From an uncultured Clostridium sp. (GTDB lineage Bacteria; Bacillota; Clostridia; TANB77; CAG-508), in NCBI GenBank assembly GCA_946497905.1, contig CAMMMI010000055.1:1-11784 (forward strand): a stretch of 11,784 nt of DNA, in the 5' to 3' direction. Within the stretch, counting starts at the first letter, position 1; each line of letters starts with the position of its first letter. Shown piece by piece: positions 1 to 7,108 of the stretch. The translations under genes were made by a program, and so were the position numbers. The notes under the pieces are model-generated. The model did not search any database. It had not been told where the DNA came from and saw nothing but the letters and a program-made list of their open reading frames with translations.

Positions 1-10
1 TCGGGATTGA

Positions 11-53
11 AGGAACGTCCCCTAGTTGTCAAAATAGCCCGTCCCCTTTGGCA
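11..53. repeat. GC-rich tandem repeat, two diverged units, directly after a stop codon
   Basis: Two units lie side by side, 11-31 and 33-53. Both contain the octamer CGTCCCCT (16-23 and 40-47, exactly 24 bases apart) and both end in TTGTCA or TTGGCA. About half the bases are G or C, against roughly a fifth to a quarter in the flanking DNA. The right unit ends on the base next to the stop codon (54-56) of the minus-strand membrane-protein gene. From memory, closely similar words (TGCCAAAGGGGACGG, with TTTTGACA and GGGGACGTTCC) recur as dispersed elements in many clostridial genomes, sometimes near IS200-like/REP-associated transposases; that link is recalled, not checked. The element may extend left of position 11 and past the window edge. 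Confidence 0.6.
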
Positions 54-707
54 CTACATAATATCTTTTTTATTATTATATACTTTGTTTAATAACTCAT
101 CTGGATAATGTTCATCTAAAAATACATCTACTGAATTTTTGGCTGGTATATTATTTCTTCTTTCTTGTTGTCTTGTTGCTGCCATACATGATATTGCAAT
201 ATCAAATGTCATAAATAATATAAAAAATACTGTAAATATTCGTACTCCTTTTTTATATATAAGATAATCTATTTTTTCTAACCATGGATATATTATTTTC
301 AAAAATGCTACTGCTATAATTCCCCAATATACACAATATAATAAACAAATCCTTCCATTTAGATTCAAGAAAAATTTACTATAGTCCCATGATATTGTGC
401 CAAATAATATCTCTTGAAAAAATGAACATAAATATTCTAGTATTCCTCCCATTGCCATTCCATAAAAAAATGCTTGCTTTGGTTCTTTTACTTTAGATAT
501 TAATATATAGTATGCAACTGCTCCTATTCCATAAACTTGTACAAATGGTCCATATATTAGTCCTTGTCTTATTTGAAGTGTTCTCGTATATACTAATGTA
601 TATATCATTTCTGCAAAAAATCCGAATACACTTCCTATTATGAATATCCAGAATATTCTGATTATAAAATTAATTATTTTTTTATCTTTTATTTCTTTTT
701 TTTCCAT
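54..707 (-). CDS. CmpB-like integral membrane protein (putative ABC-transporter type IV, PF06541 family)
   Basis: A polytopic membrane protein of about 217 residues with around five hydrophobic helices (about residues 17-38, 58-76, 84-106, 124-146 and 160-180, counted from the upstream ATG at 719). Family signatures are GLIYGPFVQVYGIGA near residue 53, WDYS near 111 and LNGRICL near 120. Members are often called putative ABC transporter permeases, but the biochemical role is unknown and no ATPase or binding protein lies nearby, so transport is unproven. The reading frame opens at ATG 719, but ATG 707 is preferred because GGGGAAG sits five bases upstream of it and the mapped promoter would leave the first ATG only about ten leader bases. 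The short charged C-terminus ends right against the GC-rich repeat. Family membership is fairly sure, function is not. Confidence 0.8.
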   Translation of the reverse strand: MEKKEIKDKKIINFIIRIFWIFIIGSVFGFFAEMIYTLVYTRTLQIRQGLIYGPFVQVYGIGAVAYYILISKVKEPKQAFFYGMAMGGILEYLCSFFQEILFGTISWDYSKFFLNLNGRICLLYCVYWGIIAVAFLKIIYPWLEKIDYLIYKKGVRIFTVFFILFMTFDIAISCMAATRQQERRNNIPAKNSVDVFLDEHYPDELLNKVYNNKKDIM

Positions 708-735
708 ATTCTTCCCCATTTTGCTTTATAACCAT

Positions 736-764
736 ATTATATATTATTAATGTTAAAATGAAAA
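736..764 (-). promoter_or_regulatory. Probable sigma-A promoter of the CmpB-like gene
   Basis: On the minus strand a -35 TTTTCA (764-759) is followed after exactly 17 bases by a perfect -10 TATAAT (741-736). Transcription would begin near 729, giving a leader of about 20 bases to the ATG at 707 with its GGGGAAG ribosome site. The match is good, but AT-rich DNA produces such boxes often. Confidence 0.5.
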
Positions 765-867
765 GATTTATTTACCTTTTTTAGTATTATTAAGAAAATC
801 TTTATAATTTTATCTTAGAACAATATTGGGCTTTTTTAAACATTTTCTCTGTTTATGACATTTTAAA

Positions 868-889
868 GTCCGCGTTATTGTTCGCGTAC
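868..889. other. GC-rich inverted repeat between tcdA and the CmpB-like gene
   Basis: CGCG at 871-874 and CGCG at 883-886 enclose an eight-base loop. The stem extends past one mismatch (870/887) through GT (868-869) with AC (888-889). It lies 7 bases beyond the tcdA stop on the minus strand, where a terminator would be expected, but the minus strand continues TTTAAAATG, so the T-tract is too short for a convincing intrinsic terminator. It could be a weak terminator or part of a dispersed element. Confidence 0.4.
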
Positions 890-895
890 CAAATA

Positions 896-1573
896 CTATT
901 TATTTATAATATCTTTTATTACTTCTCCTGCTATTATTACCCCCATAGCAGAAGGCACAAATGATATACTTCCTATTATATTATTGGAATTAGCAATTGC
1001 TTTTTCTTTTGAATAAACTACTTTTAATTTTTTTATATTTCTTTTTTTTAGTTCTTTTCTTAATATTTTAGCTATTGGGCATTCTGATGTTTTATATATA
1101 TCTGATACCTCAAATTTTGTAGGATCTAATTTATTTCCTGCTCCCATTGCTGATATTATCGGTACTCCTATTTGATTAGCTTTTTCTACTAATTTTATTT
1201 TTGTTTTTATTGTATCTACTGCGTCCACTACATATGTAAAATCTTCTTTTATTAAGTTTTCTTCCTGTTCTTCTTTCATATATGTTTCAACTTTTATATC
1301 AGGATTTATTTCTTTGATTCTGCTTTTCATAACATCAACTTTATTTTTTCCTACTGTTTTTGTAGTTGCATGTATTTGCCTATTTATATTACTTTTAGAG
1401 ATTGTATCATTATCTACTAAAACTATGTTTCCTATTCCCGCTCTTGCTAATAGCTCTGTAGTATATGAACCTACTCCTCCAATTCCATAAATTATTACTT
1501 TTGCCTTTTCTAATTTTTCAATTCCTTGTTTTCCTATTAGTATTTCTGTTCTTGAGTTCCATTTTTCTTCCAT
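896..1573 (-). CDS. tcdA: tRNA threonylcarbamoyladenosine dehydratase, E1-like ThiF family (TcdA/YgdL)
   Basis: A 225-residue ThiF/MoeB-type enzyme. TcdA uses ATP to cyclise t6A at position 37 of ANN-decoding tRNAs to cyclic t6A, in the cytoplasm. Visible features are the nucleotide-binding loop GIGGVGS (residues 30-36), the acidic residue of LVDND (about 54), the NINRQ motif (62-66) with its conserved Arg, the VDAVD segment (116-120), and the C-terminal GSISFVPSAMG (about 201-211), which is characteristic of the YgdL/TcdA branch. There is no catalytic-Cys domain or rhodanese fusion, and ThiS or MoaD partners are absent, which argues against thiamine or molybdopterin roles. The length is slightly below the usual 240-270. 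The ATG is supported by AGGAAGG about eight bases upstream. In E. coli, TcdA works with the CsdA-CsdE sulfur relay; no CsdE is here, though a cysteine desulfurase lies about 5.5 kb upstream on the same strand. Confidence 0.88.
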   Translation of the reverse strand: MEEKWNSRTEILIGKQGIEKLEKAKVIIYGIGGVGSYTTELLARAGIGNIVLVDNDTISKSNINRQIHATTKTVGKNKVDVMKSRIKEINPDIKVETYMKEEQEENLIKEDFTYVVDAVDTIKTKIKLVEKANQIGVPIISAMGAGNKLDPTKFEVSDIYKTSECPIAKILRKELKKRNIKKLKVVYSKEKAIANSNNIIGSISFVPSAMGVIIAGEVIKDIINK

Positions 1574-1756
1574 TATTTTTTCCTTCCTAAGTTTTTTTAT
1601 ATTTAAATTTATTTATTTTATATTTTTCTATTTGATATTTTATAGCTTATTATATTTCCACAGTTTTTTGAAGATACACTTCTCTAACTACATACATTAT
1701 ATTTATTTTAATTAGTATTATTTATTTTACTTTTTATTTTTATTAATTCATGAATT

Positions 1757-2875
1757 TTACTTTACTTCTATTAGCTCATATTCATCATTACCTAATCCAA
1801 TTTTTACTCCATGTTCTATTTGGCTTTCCCAGTTAGTTTCTGGATGATTTATATGAAAATTGTCTTTTTCGTCTATATGTTGTTTTATATGTTCTCCTAA
1901 TCTACTATCATCAAATGCTTTTTGATTATTTACTAGATCTGCACATGCTTTGTCAAGTGCTACTGGGTCAAATGATGCAAGCATTCCTATATTTGGTACA
2001 ATTGGTGCGTCATTTTCCGCATGACAATCACAGTTTGGTGATACATCACATATTAAACTAATGTGAAAATTTGGTTTATCTTTTATTACTGCTAGTGCAT
2101 ATTCAGCCATCTTTTTGTTTAATATATCTCCGTTTTCATCATTTGGAGATTTTATTGCGTCAAAATTGCATATTCCAATACATCTTCCACAACCTACGCA
2201 CTTATTGTGGTCAATTATTGCCTTTCCATCTTCTCCATATGAAATAGCTCCATGTGCACATATCTTTTTACATTGTTTACATTTTCTACATTTTTCTAAA
2301 ATGATTTCTGGTTTACCACTACTGTGCATTTCCATTTTTCCTGCTCTTGAACCACAACCCATACCAATATTTTTGATAGCTCCTCCAAATCCTGTCATTT
2401 CATGACCTTTGAAGTGATTTAAAGAAATAAATATATCTGCATCCATTATAGCTCTACCTATTTTAGCTGTTTTTATGTATTCTTGATTTATTTCTACATA
2501 TTCTTCATCAGTACCTTTTAATCCATCTGCTATTATTACATGACAACCTGTTGAAAATGGTGTAAATCCATTTAAGTATGCACTATCTATATGGTCAAGT
2601 GCATTCTTTCTTCCTCCAACATACAAAGTATTGCAATCAGTCAAAAATGGCTTACCACCTAATTCTTTTACAACATCTGCTATGACTTTAGAATAATTTG
2701 GTCTTAAATATGCTAAGTTTCCTGGTTCTCCAAAGTGTATTTTTATTGCTACATATTTATTTTCAAAGTCTATATTTCCTATTCCTGCCTTTTTTATTAA
2801 TTTTTCTAACTTTTGTAATAGATTATATCCTGGTCTTGCTCTAAAATTTGTAAAATATACTTGTGATTTTTCCAT
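1757..2875 (-). CDS. DUF362 domain protein with two 4Fe-4S ferredoxin motifs
   Basis: A cytoplasmic iron-sulfur protein of 372 residues. The DUF362 part surrounds a ferredoxin insert with two complete Cys-x2-Cys-x2-Cys-x3-Cys clusters at residues 196/199/202/206 and 226/229/232/236, predicted to bind two 4Fe-4S clusters. DUF362 hallmarks include IKIHFGEPGN near residue 46, HFKGHEMTGFGGAIKNIGMG around 155-173, and the C-terminal CDVSPNCDC plus ASFDPVALDKAC. The physiological reaction is unknown; an electron-transfer or maturation role is inference. The frame can be extended to a TTG at 2884, but the AGAGGA ribosome site abuts that codon and is nine bases from the ATG at 2875, so the ATG is chosen. 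It is transcribed divergently from the FAD oxidoreductase, which may mean related redox roles. The gap to tcdA downstream is 183 bases, so co-transcription is uncertain. Confidence 0.88.
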   Translation of the reverse strand: MEKSQVYFTNFRARPGYNLLQKLEKLIKKAGIGNIDFENKYVAIKIHFGEPGNLAYLRPNYSKVIADVVKELGGKPFLTDCNTLYVGGRKNALDHIDSAYLNGFTPFSTGCHVIIADGLKGTDEEYVEINQEYIKTAKIGRAIMDADIFISLNHFKGHEMTGFGGAIKNIGMGCGSRAGKMEMHSSGKPEIILEKCRKCKQCKKICAHGAISYGEDGKAIIDHNKCVGCGRCIGICNFDAIKSPNDENGDILNKKMAEYALAVIKDKPNFHISLICDVSPNCDCHAENDAPIVPNIGMLASFDPVALDKACADLVNNQKAFDDSRLGEHIKQHIDEKDNFHINHPETNWESQIEHGVKIGLGNDEYELIEVK

Positions 2876-2964
2876 TTTTATCAATCCTCTTTTCTTCTTT
2901 TATTCAAATAGTAAATTCTATTTTGAACTGGTTATTTTTTGTTTTTAATCTTTTTTACTTCTAT

Positions 2965-2993
2965 ATTTTATTATATTATGTTTATAATATCAA
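2965..2993 (-). promoter_or_regulatory. Possible promoter of the DUF362 gene
   Basis: On the minus strand, -35 TTGATA (2993-2988), a 17-base spacer and -10 TAAAAT (2970-2965). A transcript would start near 2958, leaving a leader of about 80 bases. A nearby TATAAT lies out of register with this -35, so the exact start could differ. Confidence 0.4.
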
Positions 2994-3034
2994 GGTTTTT
3001 TCTGATTTTTGGATAGCATAAATAACATTTTTCA

Positions 3035-3063
3035 TTGATTATTTAATTATTTTATTGTATATT
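3035..3063 (+). promoter_or_regulatory. Probable promoter of the FAD oxidoreductase gene
   Basis: TTGATT (3035-3040), a 17-base spacer and TATATT (3058-3063). Transcription would start near 3070, just before the GGAGG ribosome site at 3076-3080 that serves the ATG at 3086. The short leader resembles those of other genes in the window. The boxes are 42 bases from the divergent DUF362 -35 box, so the two promoters are close enough to share regulation. Confidence 0.5.
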
Positions 3064-3085
3064 ATTCATATAAATGGAGGTATAT

Positions 3086-4784
3086 ATGCTTAGAATTAAT
3101 AATATTAAAATTAGAACTAATATTTCTAATGAAAAAGTTTTTGAAATAGCAATTAAAAAACATAAAATTAATCCAAATGATATATTAGAATGGCATATTT
3201 CTAAAAAATCAATAGATGCAAGAGATAAAAATGATGTTCACTACATTTATTGTATTGATATACAAGTAAAAAATGAAAAAAAATATAGACATTTAGATAA
3301 AGTAAAAAAAGTTGAGTTTTCTAATCTTAATTTAACTAAATCAAAATTAGATTTACTTCATTCTGTTTCAATAACTAAAGATATTCAAATTAGAAATTTA
3401 CAATCAAAGAATTTAGATAATAAAAAAATTGTAATTGTTGGAGCTGGTCCTGCTGGCTTATTTTCTGCCCTAACTTTAGTTAATAATGGGTTTAGACCTA
3501 TAATTATAGAACAAGGCAAGTCTGTTGAGCAAAGAAAAAAAGATATAGAATTTTTCCAAAAAACTGGTATTTTAAATACTAGTTCTAATGTTCAATTTGG
3601 AGAAGGTGGAGCTGGTACTTTTTCTGATGGTAAACTTACAACTGGAATTAATAGTCCTTTTTGTAGAATTGTTTTAGAAGAATTTGTCAAGTTTGGTGCT
3701 CCTGAAGAGATTTTATATTTGTCTAAACCTCATATTGGCACAGATAATTTGATTACTATTATTAAAAATATGAGAGAGTATATTATTTCTAAAGGTGGTT
3801 CATTTTTGTTTAATACTAAAGTTATAGATTTTGATATAAAAGATAATACGATAAAAGGTGTGTTAGTTAAAAACATAGCTTCTCCTCTTTATAGCAATAA
3901 TAATATTAATGATAATAGCAGCTCTAAAAATATATCTGAAAATTTTATTGAGGCAGATGTTGTTGTTTTAGCTATTGGACATAGCTCTAGAGATACTTTT
4001 AAAAAAATCTATGAAAAAGGTTTTAACATTGAAAAAAAGAATTTTTCTGTTGGTGTTAGAATTGAACATTTGCAAGAAGATATTAATAAAGCTCAATATG
4101 GTACTATTACTAAATTAAAATTACCACCAGCTGAATATAAGTTAGCTTATCATTCATCTAGTGGTCGTTCTTGCTATACTTTTTGTATGTGTCCACGGTG
4201 GATATGTTATGGCTTCTTCTAGTGATAAAAATACAATTGTTACAAATGGAATGAGTAATTTTTTAAGAGATAATATAAATGCAAATTCTGCTTTACTTGT
4301 TAATATTACACCTGATGATTTTAAAGATTCTTCTCCTTTGGCTGGAATGTATTTTCAACAAAATTTAGAAGAAAAAGCTTTCATCCTAGGTGGTTCAAAT
4401 TATTATGCTCCTATACAAAGAGTTCAAGATTTTTTGGAAAACAAAAAGTCAACTTTTATTGGTAATGTAAAACCTACTTATTTACCTGGTGTTACTTTAT
4501 CTAATTTAAATGATATCTTACCTGATTTTGTTTCTACAACTTTAAAAGAGGGTATTATATATTTTAATTCTAAATTAAGTGGTTTTGCTAATCCTGATAG
4601 TTTGCTAACTGGTGTGGAAACTAGAAGTTCATCTCCTATAAGGATTATAAGAAATTCTTTATTACAGTCTAATATTGAAAATGTTTATCCTTGTGGTGAA
4701 GGTGCTGGATATGCTGGTGGTATCATGTCTGCTAGTGTTGATGGTATAAAATGTGCTTTAGAGATAATTAATAAATTTATTTAG
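3086..4784 (+). pseudogene. NAD(P)/FAD-dependent oxidoreductase (COG2509 type), interrupted by a one-base frameshift
   Basis: A family flavoprotein of uncharacterised reaction, predicted cytoplasmic. Residues 1-110 form the family's N-terminal domain, followed by the dinucleotide loop GAGPAG (119-124) and the hallmark VQFGEGGAGTFSDGKL (169-184). A poorly conserved Asn/Ser-rich insert lies near 268-285. Frame one continues to a premature stop at 4220-4222. The rest of the protein (GGYVMASSS..., then TNGMS, NANSALL, PLAGM and the C-terminal CGEGAGYAGGIMSASVDG) is in the next frame and ends at 4784. Dropping c4196 in CCA-C-GGT joins CMCP to GGYV, as the family requires, and gives about 565 residues; the only obvious defect is this base. 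The start is ATG 3086, six bases after GGAGG, not the ATG at 3074 that overlaps the ribosome site. It could be a real lesion, a sequencing or assembly error, or much less likely programmed frameshifting. Confidence 0.85.
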
Positions 4785-7059
4785 AATTTTCGATATATTT
4801 TTCAAAGTTCTTCTTATCTATGGGCTTTGAAAAATAATATCCTTGAAACATATCACATCCAATATTTTTTAAATAATTTATCTGATTTATATTCTCCACA
4901 CCTTCTGCTACTGTAGTTAAATTTAGTTTTTTGGCTATATATACAATATATTCAATTATATTTTTATTTGTATCATTAAAATCTATTTTATCTACAAAAA
5001 TTTTGTCTATTTTTAGTGTATCTATTGGCATATTTTGTAGCATTGCTAATGTTGATGTTCCTGTTCCAAAATCGTCTAACGAAAGTCTAAATCCATATTT
5101 TTTTATATTATTCATGACTTTTATAACATCTATTTGCTTATTTAGTGTTGCACTTTCTGTTATTTCTAATTCTATTTCTTTTGGTTCTATATTATATTTT
5201 TTTGCTATATTTACAAATTCTTTTATAAATTCTTCTTCATAAAAATGTTCTTTTGATATATTTATTGATATCATTGGAACTTTAATATCTTCATTTATGT
5301 TATTTATACTATTATTGTTATTTCCATTATCATTCTTATTAGAATCTCTATTTGTTTTTTCATATTTTTGTTTCCAAAATTGTAAGTCTTTACATACTTT
5401 TTCAAAAATATATTTATCTAATTTTATTATAAATCTATTTTTTTCAAATATTGGTATAAATTCATTTGGTGGTATCATTTTTCCATCTCGTATCCATCTT
5501 ACCAATGCTTCTGCCTGTGTCATTTTATTGCTCTTGCTTGATATTTTTGGCTGATAATATATCACAAATTCTTCTTTTTCTAATGCTTGTTGCATTATAT
5601 TTTCTATTTCGTTTTCTTTTTCTAATTGTAGTTCTATTTTTTCATTATATATATAATATTGTTTTTCTGAATTTCCTTTTACCTTATCATGTGCTATTAA
5701 TGCTTTGTCAAAACTTTCTAATAAATTGTATTTATTATCAATTATTTTATATATTCCTAAATAAATTAGTATATTGTATTCTACATTATTTATAATTATT
5801 TTTGATATGTTTTGACATATACTACTTACTTGTTGTTCTATATCTTCTATTTCATATACTATTACCCCATATATATCATTTGAAACTCTACAAATGATTG
5901 ATTTTTCTTTTAATATCTCTTTTAGCTTTTTTCCTACTTCTTCTAGCAATTTATCTCCTAATTTGTGTCCATGTTTTTTATTGAATGATTTAAATTTATC
6001 TATGTCAAGTGCTATTACATATTTATTTTTGATTTTATTATTTATTAGTATTTTTTCTCCTTGTTGATTAAAATAGTTATGATTTCCTAATTTTGTTATT
6101 GGATCTATATATGCTAAATTATATAAACTTTTTTCTTTCTTTTCTTCTGATTTTAATATATATATTGAAACTACCGATATTATTGATATTATTAATATTG
6201 ATATTATAAACATTATAATTATTACTTGATTTAATTCTTCTGCTACTGCACTACCTTTTGTTATGATTATTAAATACCAATCATTTATATTTAATTTTTG
6301 ATATGTTACAAAATATTTTTTTATGCCATTGTATAATATGTCTTGGCCATCTTCATTATTTTGTATATTTTGTTTAATATTTTCTAATGTATTTTTACTT
6401 GTTTTTTTATTATCTATTGTATTTGTTATATTTTCATAAATATTTATTTCATTCTCATTTTTATTTGATTTTGCTATTATTTGTCCTTCTTTTGTTATTA
6501 TATATTCATTTCCATTACCACTATATATTGATTGTATAAATATTTCTTCATATTTATTGGTTTCTATAACAAGTAATATAACTACATTTTCATTTCCTAG
6601 TTTTGTTTTTTTACTATATATATTTATTTTTTTATTATCAATTTTACTTTGCCTTGTTTGTGATATTTTTACATCATTATTGCTAAAAAAATCTTCTTTT
6701 TCTTCTGATAAATCCACAACTTGTCCATCATTTGTGGATGTTTGCCCTGTTTCATACATAATTGCTATTCTAGAAAATTGACTATTTCCAGAATTCCTAT
6801 TATATATCTCAAATACTTGCTCTGGTTTTTCTAATTTATTATTTTCTGTCTCGTTTACTATCGTTTCTAAAATTCTTATATGTTCATTTATATTGTTTTG
6901 TATTTTTGCTACATCTTGTTTTGTTAGTTCTTTTAGGCTGTTTAATGTGCTTTTATTTGTAAGTTTTTGTACTTTGTTTATATATAATATTAAACTTATT
7001 GTAATAATAACTATCAATATTATTATTACAATAAGATATATTTTGTATTTCTTGTTCAT
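4777..7059 (-). CDS. Membrane-anchored Cache-like sensor with degenerate GGDEF and intact EAL domain (predicted c-di-GMP phosphodiesterase)
   Basis: About 760 residues; residue numbers below count from the in-frame GTG at 7068. Order: transmembrane helix (10-30), extracytoplasmic sensor (about 31-280, ending with the Cache-like NDWYLIII), second helix (282-306), GGDEF domain (about 316-476), EAL domain (about 488-760). The GGDEF signature is SNDIY (396-400), so cyclase activity is probably lost although LDIDKF (354-359) remains. The EAL domain keeps its catalytic set: E520 of EAL, N603, E635, D665-D666, K687, E722 and Q742, so it should hydrolyse c-di-GMP to pGpG. An Asn-rich stretch (about 572-594) interrupts the EAL domain. 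ATG 7059 is chosen because AAGGA lies only two bases from the GTG but about eleven from the ATG. It follows the cysteine desulfurase closely and is probably co-transcribed; its last 8 bases overlap the convergent oxidoreductase. Confidence 0.9.
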   Translation of the reverse strand: MNKKYKIYLIVIIILIVIITISLILYINKVQKLTNKSTLNSLKELTKQDVAKIQNNINEHIRILETIVNETENNKLEKPEQVFEIYNRNSGNSQFSRIAIMYETGQTSTNDGQVVDLSEEKEDFFSNNDVKISQTRQSKIDNKKINIYSKKTKLGNENVVILLVIETNKYEEIFIQSIYSGNGNEYIITKEGQIIAKSNKNENEINIYENITNTIDNKKTSKNTLENIKQNIQNNEDGQDILYNGIKKYFVTYQKLNINDWYLIIITKGSAVAEELNQVIIIMFIISILIISIISVVSIYILKSEEKKEKSLYNLAYIDPITKLGNHNYFNQQGEKILINNKIKNKYVIALDIDKFKSFNKKHGHKLGDKLLEEVGKKLKEILKEKSIICRVSNDIYGVIVYEIEDIEQQVSSICQNISKIIINNVEYNILIYLGIYKIIDNKYNLLESFDKALIAHDKVKGNSEKQYYIYNEKIELQLEKENEIENIMQQALEKEEFVIYYQPKISSKSNKMTQAEALVRWIRDGKMIPPNEFIPIFEKNRFIIKLDKYIFEKVCKDLQFWKQKYEKTNRDSNKNDNGNNNNSINNINEDIKVPMISINISKEHFYEEEFIKEFVNIAKKYNIEPKEIELEITESATLNKQIDVIKVMNNIKKYGFRLSLDDFGTGTSTLAMLQNMPIDTLKIDKIFVDKIDFNDTNKNIIEYIVYIAKKLNLTTVAEGVENINQINYLKNIGCDMFQGYYFSKPIDKKNFEKYIENSK
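4798..4834. other. Perfect 10-bp inverted repeat just beyond the oxidoreductase stop
   Basis: TTTTTCAAAG (4798-4807) pairs perfectly with CTTTGAAAAA (4825-4834) across a 17-base loop. It lies 13 bases after the oxidoreductase stop and inside the 3' end of the EAL gene. Neither strand has a T-run after the stem, so it is not a classical intrinsic terminator, though it could shape or protect the 3' end of the plus-strand transcript. It may also be chance within coding sequence. Confidence 0.35.
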
Positions 7060-7065
7060 TTTTAT

Positions 7066-7085
7066 CACATTCCTTTTTTAATGTG
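7066..7085 (-). promoter_or_regulatory. Small hairpin presenting the EAL-gene ribosome site in its loop
   Basis: On the minus strand CACATT (7085-7080 read as CACATT) and AATGTG (7071-7066) form a 6-bp stem around an eight-base loop AAAAAAGG that contains the ribosome-binding purines for the start at 7059. It would expose or occlude the site depending on folding. The stem is short and AT-rich, so this is only suggestive. Confidence 0.25.
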
Positions 7086-7108
7086 CAAAACTAATTAGAA
7101 AAATTTTA

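Noticed and set aside
54..707. Functional ABC transporter
   Set aside because: Only the family name suggests it; no ATPase or substrate-binding gene is nearby and the family's function is unproven.
1745..1756. Perfect palindrome AATTCATGAATT just after the DUF362 stop
   Set aside because: Twelve AT-rich bases with no T-run and no second copy in the window; likely chance.
4190..4200. Programmed +1 frameshifting at CCA CGG
   Set aside because: After a +1 slip the Pro tRNA would have to re-pair with CAC, which is poor, and no upstream Shine-Dalgarno-like stimulator or stop codon in the A site is present. A plain insertion or error is simpler.
4931..5795. Several plus-strand open frames inside the EAL gene, and similar ones in the DUF362, patatin, WG and CBS genes
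   Set aside because: They are hydrophobic Phe/Leu/Ile/Ser-rich translations opposite purine-rich coding sequence, without ribosome sites; they are shadows of the minus-strand genes.
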